Source: HKST-UBA85 sp035654775 (GTDB lineage Bacteria > Bacteroidota > Bacteroidia > Flavobacteriales > Flavobacteriaceae). Taken from it: DNA of 44,829 nucleotides. The notes below the pieces were generated by a model. That model was given only the letters and a program-made list of their open reading frames with translations, was not told the origin of the DNA and did no database searches. Below are positions 1-6,315 of the stretch, piece after piece. Each line of letters starts with the position of its first letter. Position 1 is the first letter of the stretch. The DNA is taken from the NCBI GenBank assembly GCA_035654775.1, contig DASRWB010000053.1:1-44829 (forward strand). The letters run 5' to 3'. Position numbers and translations under genes: made by a program.

Positions 1-1067
1 ACAGAATCTCCACCGCCAACCAAAGAAAAAGCACCGTTGGCTGTTGCTTTAGCAATTGCATTACCCAAAGCTATTGTTCCTTTTGAAAAGGTTTCCATTT
101 CAAAAACACCCAATGGACCATTCCATAATATGGTTTTACATTGTAGTGTAACCCGTTCAAAAATAGCCAAAGATTCAGGTCCCGCGTCCAGCCCCTGCCA
201 CCCATCGGGAATGGCATCAATAGCGGTAACTTGTGTTTTGGCATCATTACTAAAAGCATCTGCAATCACAGCATCCACAGGCAAATGCACCTGTACGTTG
301 TTCGCCTTTGCTTTCTTAAGAATGGCTATGGCTAAGTCCAATTTGTCATTTTCACAAATGGAATTCCCTATCGTTCCACCCATGGCTTTCACAAAAGTAA
401 AGGCCATTCCGCCACCTATGATTAAATGGTTTATTTTACTTAAAATATTTTCAATTATGGTTATTTTTGAGGAAACTTTTGAGCCGCCAAGTATTGCCAG
501 TACAGGCTTTTCACCTTGATGAAGCACTTTATCAATGCTTTCTATTTCCTTTGCCATAAGGAGCCCAAAGCATTTTTTGTTGGTAAAAAATTGAGCTACG
601 ATAGTGGTGGATGCATGTGCCCGATGTGCCGTTCCAAAGGCATCGTTTACATAAATATCACCCCATTGGGAAAGTTTCTCGGCAAAAGCAATGTCGCCAT
701 TTTCTTCCTCTTTATAAAAACGTAAGTTTTCAAGTAACAAAACGTCACCCGGTTTTAAGGCATTCACCCTTTCTTCCACTTCTTTACCTATACAGTCCGA
801 GGCTACTTGTACGTTTATACCAAGGATTTCATCAAGTTTTTTGACGATGTGCTTTAAGGAAAATTCGTGCTGAAAACCCTTTGGTCTTCCTAAATGCGAC
901 ATAAGAACACAACTGCCGCCGTCAGCGAGAATTTTCATAATGGTTGGCTTTGCCGATAGTATTCGTGTGTCATCGGTAACTTCAAAATCTGTATTGAGCG
1001 GCACATTAAAATCTACGCGAATTAGTGCCTTTTTATCTTTAAAATTAAAATGGTTTATGGTTTTCAC
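1..1067 (-). CDS. pgk: phosphoglycerate kinase (C-terminus beyond left edge)
   Basis: Glycolytic and gluconeogenic enzyme that moves a phosphate between 1,3-bisphosphoglycerate and ADP in the cytoplasm. I translated the minus strand from a GTG at 1067. The N-terminus reads KTINHFNFKDKKALIRVDFN, followed by LMSHLGRPKG, LLENLRFYKEEE, an AILGGSKVSSKI stretch, IIGGGMA, WNGPLGVFE, and LVGGGDS at the window edge, all hallmark PGK segments. About 355 of the usual ~395 codons are present, so roughly 40 C-terminal residues lie outside. No ATG is in frame at the right place, so GTG is the likely start. A TATATTTG -7 box sits 20 bp upstream. The gene diverges from holB. Confidence 0.96.
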   Translation of the reverse strand, partial: MKTINHFNFKDKKALIRVDFNVPLNTDFEVTDDTRILSAKPTIMKILADGGSCVLMSHLGRPKGFQHEFSLKHIVKKLDEILGINVQVASDCIGKEVEERVNALKPGDVLLLENLRFYKEEENGDIAFAEKLSQWGDIYVNDAFGTAHRAHASTTIVAQFFTNKKCFGLLMAKEIESIDKVLHQGEKPVLAILGGSKVSSKITIIENILSKINHLIIGGGMAFTFVKAMGGTIGNSICENDKLDLAIAILKKAKANNVQVHLPVDAVIADAFSNDAKTQVTAIDAIPDGWQGLDAGPESLAIFERVTLQCKTILWNGPLGVFEMETFSKGTIALGNAIAKATANGAFSLVGGGDS

Positions 1068-1087
1068 AGTTTTGTTTTTTTGCTTTA

Positions 1088-1095
1088 CAAATATA
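1088..1095 (-). promoter_or_regulatory. -7 box for pgk
   Basis: Minus-strand TATATTTG, a match to the Bacteroidetes TAnnTTTG element, 20 bp before the pgk GTG. No convincing -33 TTG is seen at the usual spacing. Confidence 0.6.
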
Positions 1096-1129
1096 CTTCT
1101 TTGTGTTAATTATAAGTGCCTAATTCTTT

Positions 1130-1137
1130 TATCTTTG
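1130..1137 (+). promoter_or_regulatory. -7 box for holB (near-leaderless)
   Basis: TATCTTTG ends only 4 bp before the holB ATG at 1142. Transcription normally starts a few bases after this box, so the mRNA would have almost no leader. The -33 element is not clear. Confidence 0.55.
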
Positions 1138-1141
1138 CGAT

Positions 1142-2299
1142 ATGCTATTCAGTGATATTCTTGGACAAGAACACATTAAAAAGCACCTTACTAAAACGGT
1201 AGATGAAGGTCGCATTGCTCATGCACAACTGTTTGTTGGCCCCGAAGGAAGTGGCACTTTGCCTATGGCTTTAGCCTATGCACAGTACATTTTATGTCAA
1301 AACAGCAACGGTGAAAACACCGGTGGAAATGATGCGTGCAATTTAAAGTGTGCTCAATTTACTCACCCCGATTTACATTTTGCTTTTCCTGTCGCAAAAA
1401 AAGAAGGTGATAAAACTAAAAATCCCACAAGCAAAGCTTACCTGACCGAATGGAGAAAACTGTTAACCGAACAACCTTATGGCAACTTGTTTGATTGGTA
1501 CAAACTTTTGGGTGTAGAAAACAAACAAGGAAATATAAGTGTCCACGAAGCGGCTGATATCTATAAAAGCTTGTCACTGAAAGCTCATGAAGGCGGCTAC
1601 AAGATTTTAATCATGTGGATGGCTGAAAAAATGAATGCTGAATGTGCCAATAAATTGCTGAAGTTAATAGAAGAACCTCCAAAAAACACCCTAATTCTGC
1701 TGATTGTGGAAAACGAGGAACTTGTTTTAGAAACCATAAAATCGAGGTGTCAAATTTTACACTTTTCGTTACTTTCTGAAATTGATATTGCCACAGGATT
1801 GATAAAAAATTTTCAGCTAGATGAAAATACGGCCAAAACCCTGGCTCATCAAGCTCAGGGAAATTACAATAAAGCTTGTGACTTGGTCTATCACGACACT
1901 GAAGACACACAGTTTGAAACCTGGTTTATTTTTTGGATACGTGCTGCATTTAAAGCCAAAGGAAATAAAGCGGTTATTCATGATTTAATTACGTGGAGCG
2001 AAGATATAGCCAAAACCGGCCGTGAAACCCAAAAACAGTTTTTGCTGTTTTGCCTGAATTATTTCAGACAGGCTATGCTACTAAACTACAAAGCGGATGC
2101 TCTGGTCTATATTAAACCTCAAGTTGAAGGATTTAAACTAGAAAAATTTGCGCCCTTTGTTCATGAAGAAAACATCCTTTCCATTTCAACCGAACTTCAG
2201 GATGCAATTTACCACATCGAGCGCAACGGAAATGCTAAGATTATTCTAACCGATTTATCTATAAAACTTACACGATTGTTGCATAAAAAAGCCGGTTGA
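1142..2299 (+). CDS. holB: DNA polymerase III delta' subunit
   Basis: Clamp-loader subunit of the replicative polymerase (385 aa). The N-terminus FSDILGQEHIKKHLTKTV and the HAQLFVGPEGSG loop (about residues 27-39) are the AAA+ start of the DnaX/HolB family. Three cysteines (52, 66, 70) in an insert after the P-loop resemble the zinc module of clamp loaders, although a fourth cysteine is not obvious. LIMWMAEKMNAECANKLLKLIEEPP (about 157-181) is the delta'/DnaX signature region, and KSRCQ near 200 is the sensor region with the SRC trio. The distal end overlaps the terminator hairpin of the converging ompH-like gene. Confidence 0.92.
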   Translation: MLFSDILGQEHIKKHLTKTVDEGRIAHAQLFVGPEGSGTLPMALAYAQYILCQNSNGENTGGNDACNLKCAQFTHPDLHFAFPVAKKEGDKTKNPTSKAYLTEWRKLLTEQPYGNLFDWYKLLGVENKQGNISVHEAADIYKSLSLKAHEGGYKILIMWMAEKMNAECANKLLKLIEEPPKNTLILLIVENEELVLETIKSRCQILHFSLLSEIDIATGLIKNFQLDENTAKTLAHQAQGNYNKACDLVYHDTEDTQFETWFIFWIRAAFKAKGNKAVIHDLITWSEDIAKTGRETQKQFLLFCLNYFRQAMLLNYKADALVYIKPQVEGFKLEKFAPFVHEENILSISTELQDAIYHIERNGNAKIILTDLSIKLTRLLHKKAG

Positions 2300-2309
2300 T
2301 TAACCGGCT
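2285..2309 (-). terminator. terminator of the ompH-like gene
   Basis: AGCCGGTT (2290-2297) and AACCGGCT (2302-2309) form a perfect 8-bp stem with a 4-nt loop. Read on the minus strand it is followed by a T6 run. There is no T run on the plus strand, so it serves the leftward gene although it lies across the holB stop codon. Confidence 0.8.
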
Positions 2310-2331
2310 ATATTCCTGAAATCTATAGGTG

Positions 2332-2847
2332 TTATTTCTGTTCGTAAGCACTGTTTAGTGCATCGATGATTTCCTGTGAAAGATCGTTTTCCGGCGTCCC
2401 GTACATTACGCTGGATGAAGCTTCGCTTGTTCCAAAAATGTACGTATACCCATTTTGTTTACCGTAGTCTTTTACAAATTTTTTGACTTTGCTAATCAGC
2501 GTGTCTATTTCCGTTTGAAAAGCTTCTTGCATTTCTTGTTGTTCCTGCTGTATTTCGTTGCTTAAACGTTGTTGCCTAGCCGCTAATTGCTGGTACAGAT
2601 TTTGAGCGTTTTCCTGTGACATAGTCTTTGCCTTGGACTGAAAATCCTGTGATTCGGCTTGTAAAACTTTGCTTATACTGTCAATTCGCTTCTGAAATAA
2701 ACTGTTTTTGGCTTCATACTTTGATTCAACATCAATTTTTTCCTGATAAGCATTTATTACTTTTCCATTATCAATAAACCCGATTTTTTCTTGCTTACAC
2801 GAACTAAGTACAACAAAGGCTAGAAGCAAATAAGTTATTTTTTTCAT
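2332..2847 (-). CDS. OmpH/Skp-like periplasmic chaperone, lipoprotein form
   Basis: 171 aa. A hydrophobic leader ends in a lipobox (VLSSC, Cys17), so this copy is predicted to be lipid-anchored. After IGFIDNGKVINAYQEK, the Skp-type start, there is a long charged coiled coil (about 45-125, QxxL/QRLSNEIQQEQQEM) and a conserved tail YTYIFGTSEASSSVMYGTPEND, characteristic of the OmpH family. Skp proteins hold unfolded outer-membrane proteins in the periplasm. The lipid anchor is visible in the sequence; the client role is inferred from the family. It has its own -7 box and its own terminator, so it is probably monocistronic. Confidence 0.85.
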   Translation of the reverse strand: MKKITYLLLAFVVLSSCKQEKIGFIDNGKVINAYQEKIDVESKYEAKNSLFQKRIDSISKVLQAESQDFQSKAKTMSQENAQNLYQQLAARQQRLSNEIQQEQQEMQEAFQTEIDTLISKVKKFVKDYGKQNGYTYIFGTSEASSSVMYGTPENDLSQEIIDALNSAYEQK

Positions 2848-2870
2848 TTGTATTCAGTTTTAAAATTAGG

Positions 2871-2878
2871 CAAAAGTA
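2871..2878 (-). promoter_or_regulatory. -7 box for the ompH-like gene
   Basis: Minus-strand TACTTTTG 23 bp upstream of the ATG at 2847. Confidence 0.55.
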
Positions 2879-2984
2879 ATTTTTTTTAGCTCGACTACGT
2901 AAATCTTTGTAATCTTAATTTGGTTTTGTTTATAATAATTATTTATAAAATTTATTATTTTGATAAGAAAAAATAATTGAAATA

Positions 2985-3000
2985 GCGTTAAAATTAACGC
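2985..3000. repeat. short inverted repeat in the 227-bp gap
   Basis: GCGTTAA and TTAACGC flank a 2-bp centre, a perfect 7+7 palindrome in an otherwise AT-rich gap between the methyltransferase and ompH-like genes. The rest of the gap (2848-3074) holds the ompH promoter and nothing else I can recognise. Its role is unknown; it could be an operator. Confidence 0.35.
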
Positions 3001-3074
3001 GTATACGGCATTTTCTGGTTTCAGTAAGGTCTTTGGATATATTGAGATCTAATCTGTTAAAAAAAGGCTTCTAT

Positions 3075-3932
3075 TTATGTATTGTTCTTTTTTATAACAT
3101 AAATTAAAGAAGAATATTCTTTGGTCTGCATGGCTTTTGTGTTTGATAGTAACCCGATATAAAAAGCTCTGAAAATATTCATTTTTCCATTTTTGTATTT
3201 TTCGGATAGCAAAGACACATAAAAGGAATCAAAAAGCATGGGCTGGGTAGCAACCACTTTCATGTTCGTTTTCTCAGCCAGTTTATGTATGGCCATTTGC
3301 GAAAAATGCCAAAGATGCCTAGGCACATCATAAGCTGCCCAAAATTGCTTGTAAAATGTGGCATCGTAGCTTTTGAAATTGGGAACAGCGACAAATAAAA
3401 CACCTTGGGGTTTTAAAAGTTTTTTTACTGTTTCCAAATGCTTTTCAGGATTGGGAATGTGCTCCAAAACATGCCACATGGTCACAACATCAAAACTATG
3501 TTGCGGTAACTGGTTTATTTTTTCTTGATCATAAACCTGATTATTACATTTTTTATTAGCAATTGCTCTTGCCTTTTCATTGGGTTCAATGCCTGTGATT
3601 GTGTAGTTGGCTTTTAATGCAGCCTCCAAAAAGGTTCCGGTACCGCAACCTATGTCCAGTAAGTTCCCTTGCTTTGGATGATGCTTCTGAAGTAGTCTTA
3701 GCTTCCTTTTCACCATAATACTACGAACAAAATGGTATGCTTTTTCAAAAGTGTTTCGTTTGGTATTGGAATGTGAAATGTAAGATTCACTTTTGTAATA
3801 CCGCCCTAATGAATCGGCATTCGGTACGGGAAATGTTTCAAGCATGTTGAACTTGTGGTTGTAAAGCAACTCAAAGGTTTCACCGCTCACCGCATAATCT
3901 TTAACCCTCAAATACTGCTTTTTATTTTGCAT
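3075..3932 (-). CDS. class I SAM-dependent methyltransferase
   Basis: About 285 aa. Motif I LLDIGCGTGTF (SAM binding), an acidic GIEPNEKA end of strand 2, and VVTMWHVLEHIPNPE followed by LLKPQGVLFVAVPN define a Rossmann methyltransferase of the UbiE/Methyltransf_11-12 type. The reading frame continues upstream to an ATG at 3959, but those nine codons (MFHVEQHKT) are the translation of a parS site. I therefore prefer Met10 at 3932, which lies just outside parS. The gene follows mnmG by 33 bp and probably shares its transcript. The substrate is unknown: the module before the motif contains no visible zinc ligands. Confidence 0.83.
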   Translation of the reverse strand: MQNKKQYLRVKDYAVSGETFELLYNHKFNMLETFPVPNADSLGRYYKSESYISHSNTKRNTFEKAYHFVRSIMVKRKLRLLQKHHPKQGNLLDIGCGTGTFLEAALKANYTITGIEPNEKARAIANKKCNNQVYDQEKINQLPQHSFDVVTMWHVLEHIPNPEKHLETVKKLLKPQGVLFVAVPNFKSYDATFYKQFWAAYDVPRHLWHFSQMAIHKLAEKTNMKVVATQPMLFDSFYVSLLSEKYKNGKMNIFRAFYIGLLSNTKAMQTKEYSSLIYVIKKNNT

Positions 3933-3942
3933 TGTTTTGTGC

Positions 3943-3958
3943 TGTTCCACGTGAAACA
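3943..3958. promoter_or_regulatory. parS-like centromere site 1
   Basis: TGTTCCACGTGAAACA is, base for base, the 16-bp consensus bound by ParB/Spo0J in many bacteria (TGTTNCACGTGAAACA). It lies between the mnmG stop (3966) and the methyltransferase start. ParB nucleates on such sites to segregate the chromosome origin. The match is seen directly; binding is inferred. Confidence 0.88.
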
Positions 3959-3965
3959 TCTCATT

Positions 3966-5837
3966 TTATCTTCCCATATAAACGAGCAATACAGAAATGT
4001 CATTGGGAGAAACTCCGCTAATTCTGGAAGCTTGTGAAACGGTTGTAGGTTGAATTTTTTTTAGTTTTTCACGGGCTTCATAGCTCATGGATTTAATTTG
4101 GGAGTAATCAAAGTTTGAAGGAATTTTTACTTCTTCCAAGCGGTTTAGTTTATCGGCATTGTTTTTTTCTTTTTCTATATATCCTGCATATTTTACCTGA
4201 ATTTCTGCCTGCTCAATAACTTCGTTGTCAAAGTTATTTTCTGAAATAAAGTTTTGGACACCATCAAACTGTAAAACATCTTCAATGGTAATGTTCGGTC
4301 TGGAATATATTTTAAAAATTTTATCCGATTGTTTTACCGGTGCTGAATGTTTGGCTTGCAAAACAGGGTTTGCCACTTCAGGTTGCACGCTGGTTTCTTT
4401 AAAAAACTGAACCAACCGTTCCGATTGTTTTGCTTTTTGCTCCATTCTTCGCATTCTCTTTTCACTTGCCAAGCCTAATGCATAGCCTTTGGGAGTAAGT
4501 CTGAAATCAGCATTATCTTGTCTTAAAAGGGTTCTGTATTCCGCTCTGGAAGTAAACATTCGATAAGGTTCCTCTGTTCCTTTTGTAATTAAGTCGTCAA
4601 TCAAAACGCCAATATACGCTTCATTACGTTTGAGGGTAAATGGTTCTTTTTCTTGGACTTTTAAACTGGCATTTATTCCTGCCATTAACCCTTGAGAAGC
4701 CGCTTCTTCATATCCTGTGGTTCCATTGATTTGTCCTGCAAAATAAAGTCCGTCAATTAATTTCGTTTCAAGTGTATGCTTAAGCTGTGTGGGCGGAAAA
4801 TAATCGTATTCTATAGCATAACCCGGTCTGAAAAACTTCACCTTTTCAAAGCCTTTAACAGAACGCAATGCTTTAAACTGAACATCTTCAGGTAAAGATG
4901 TAGAAAATCCGTTTACATACACTTCGACAGTATTCCATCCTTCGGGCTCAACAAATATTTGATGTCTGTCCTTATCTGCAAATCGGTTTATTTTATCTTC
5001 TATGGAAGGACAATATCGTGGTCCAATACTTTTTATTCTTCCATTAAACATAGGGGATTTATCAAAGCCTTCGCGCAGCAAATCATGCACTTCTTGACTC
5101 GTGTGCGTCATGTAGCATGAACGTTGTTTGGTTAAGGGTTTAGTGATGTCTAAAAAAGAGAATTTCTCGGGATTCCCATCACCGGGTTGTTCTATCATTT
5201 TAGTATAGTCTAAAGAGCGTCCGTCAACTCTTGGTGGTGTTCCGGTTTTCATGCGTCCGTAATCGAAGCCCAAATCAACCAATTGCTCCGTAATTCCTGT
5301 TGCGGCTCTTTCTCCGGCTCTTCCACCACCAAACTGCTTGTCTCCAATATGAATTAAACCATTCAAGAATGTTCCGTTGGTAAGCACTACCGTTTTGGCC
5401 ATGATACTTATGCCTAATGAAGTTTTAACGCCTGCTACTTGATTGTTTTTCAGCAAAAGCCCGCTAACCATTTCCTGGTAAAAATCAAGATTTTTGGTTT
5501 GCTCAAGAAGGATTCGCCAGTCTTCAGCAAAACGCATCCTGTCACTTTGCACCCTTGGACTCCACATGGCCGGTCCTTTAGACTTATTAAGCATTTTAAA
5601 CTGAATAGCAGAAGTGTCGCTTACAATTCCGCTGTATCCTCCTAAAGCATCAATTTCTCTTACAATTTGACCCTTTGCAATACCGCCCATAGCCGGATTA
5701 CACGACATTTGCGCTATATTTTGCAAATTCATGGTCACCAACAAAGTATTACATCCCATATTGGCAGCAGCTGCGGCGGCTTCACTTCCGGCGTGACCAC
5801 CACCAACTACAATTACATCATATTCTTTATCAAACAT
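3966..5837 (-). CDS. mnmG: tRNA uridine-5-carboxymethylaminomethyl modification enzyme MnmG
   Basis: Forms, with MnmE, the cmnm5 group on the wobble uridine of several tRNAs; an FAD and folate enzyme (623 aa, normal length). The FAD Rossmann motif VIVVGGGHAGSEAAAA is at residues 9-24, followed by CNPAMGGIAKG and GGRAGERAATGITEQL, GRMKTGTPPRVDGRS, and near the C-terminus GTEEPYRMFTSRAEYRTLLRQDNAD. This makes it the long MnmG rather than TrmFO. Its -7 box lies just after the ybeY stop, and a parS-like palindrome sits in its leader, 9 bp before the ATG. Confidence 0.98.
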   Translation of the reverse strand: MFDKEYDVIVVGGGHAGSEAAAAAANMGCNTLLVTMNLQNIAQMSCNPAMGGIAKGQIVREIDALGGYSGIVSDTSAIQFKMLNKSKGPAMWSPRVQSDRMRFAEDWRILLEQTKNLDFYQEMVSGLLLKNNQVAGVKTSLGISIMAKTVVLTNGTFLNGLIHIGDKQFGGGRAGERAATGITEQLVDLGFDYGRMKTGTPPRVDGRSLDYTKMIEQPGDGNPEKFSFLDITKPLTKQRSCYMTHTSQEVHDLLREGFDKSPMFNGRIKSIGPRYCPSIEDKINRFADKDRHQIFVEPEGWNTVEVYVNGFSTSLPEDVQFKALRSVKGFEKVKFFRPGYAIEYDYFPPTQLKHTLETKLIDGLYFAGQINGTTGYEEAASQGLMAGINASLKVQEKEPFTLKRNEAYIGVLIDDLITKGTEEPYRMFTSRAEYRTLLRQDNADFRLTPKGYALGLASEKRMRRMEQKAKQSERLVQFFKETSVQPEVANPVLQAKHSAPVKQSDKIFKIYSRPNITIEDVLQFDGVQNFISENNFDNEVIEQAEIQVKYAGYIEKEKNNADKLNRLEEVKIPSNFDYSQIKSMSYEAREKLKKIQPTTVSQASRISGVSPNDISVLLVYMGR

Positions 5838-5845
5838 ATTAAAAG

Positions 5846-5861
5846 TGTTCCACGTGGAACT
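5846..5861. promoter_or_regulatory. parS-like centromere site 2
   Basis: TGTTCCACGTGGAACT: the core GTTCCACGTGGAAC (5847-5860) is a perfect 14-bp palindrome, and the 16-mer differs from the parS consensus at two positions. It is about 1.9 kb from the first site, on the other side of mnmG and inside its 5' leader, so ParB spreading could affect mnmG transcription. Confidence 0.78.
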
Positions 5862-5880
5862 TCTTGTATTATTTATTTTG

Positions 5881-5888
5881 CAAATATA
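5881..5888 (-). promoter_or_regulatory. -7 box for mnmG
   Basis: Minus-strand TATATTTG, 11 bp after the ybeY stop and about 43 bp before the mnmG ATG. It places parS site 2 inside the transcribed leader. Confidence 0.6.
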
Positions 5889-5898
5889 CAGCTAAAAA

Positions 5899-6315
5899 CT
5901 AAATGGTATTCAATCGTTTAAGACACGCGTTTTCTTTGGCTCTCATAAGTTTTGAATCTTGTTCGGTTTTGTCCTTATAGCCGCAAAGGTGAAGTATACC
6001 GTGTATTATCACTCGGTGAAGCTCATTCTGAAAGGTGACACCATAATGTTGTGCATTTTCCTGTACGCGTTCTATGGAAATAAAAATGTCTCCATGTAAA
6101 ATTTTTCCTACATTGTAATCGAAGCTAATAATGTCTGTATAGGTGTCATGATTAAGGAATTCTACATTTAGTTTGTGTAAATACGTATCGTCACAAAATA
6201 TAAAATGAATGTCACCGGTTTTACAGCCTTCACTTTCTATGATTTTTTTTATCCAATTGCTTAACTCCTTTTCATTTTCCAAGGCAAAAGGAGTTTCGTA
6301 ATTAAAAGTTATCAT
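5899..6315 (-). CDS. ybeY: endoribonuclease YbeY (rRNA maturation)
   Basis: 138 aa metal-dependent RNase that matures 16S rRNA 3' ends and takes part in ribosome quality control. The zinc motif HGILHLCGYKD (H105, H109) is followed by a QDSKLMRAKE helix, and an upstream DTYTDIISFDY stretch matches the family's NDVLSF segment. The third metal ligand, His in most bacteria (GYDH), is Asp115 here; I recall the same GYKD form in other Bacteroidetes. The start overlaps the stop of the DUF4175 gene (ATGA), so the two are translationally coupled. Confidence 0.93.
   Translation of the reverse strand: MITFNYETPFALENEKELSNWIKKIIESEGCKTGDIHFIFCDDTYLHKLNVEFLNHDTYTDIISFDYNVGKILHGDIFISIERVQENAQHYGVTFQNELHRVIIHGILHLCGYKDKTEQDSKLMRAKENACLKRLNTI

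Noticed and set aside
37..519. Open frame of 160 codons on the plus strand at the left edge
   Set aside because: It is antisense to pgk, whose conserved motifs are clear on the minus strand.
3933..3959. Nine extra N-terminal codons of the methyltransferase (start at 3959)
   Set aside because: They translate the parS site; the ATG at 3932 is preferred.
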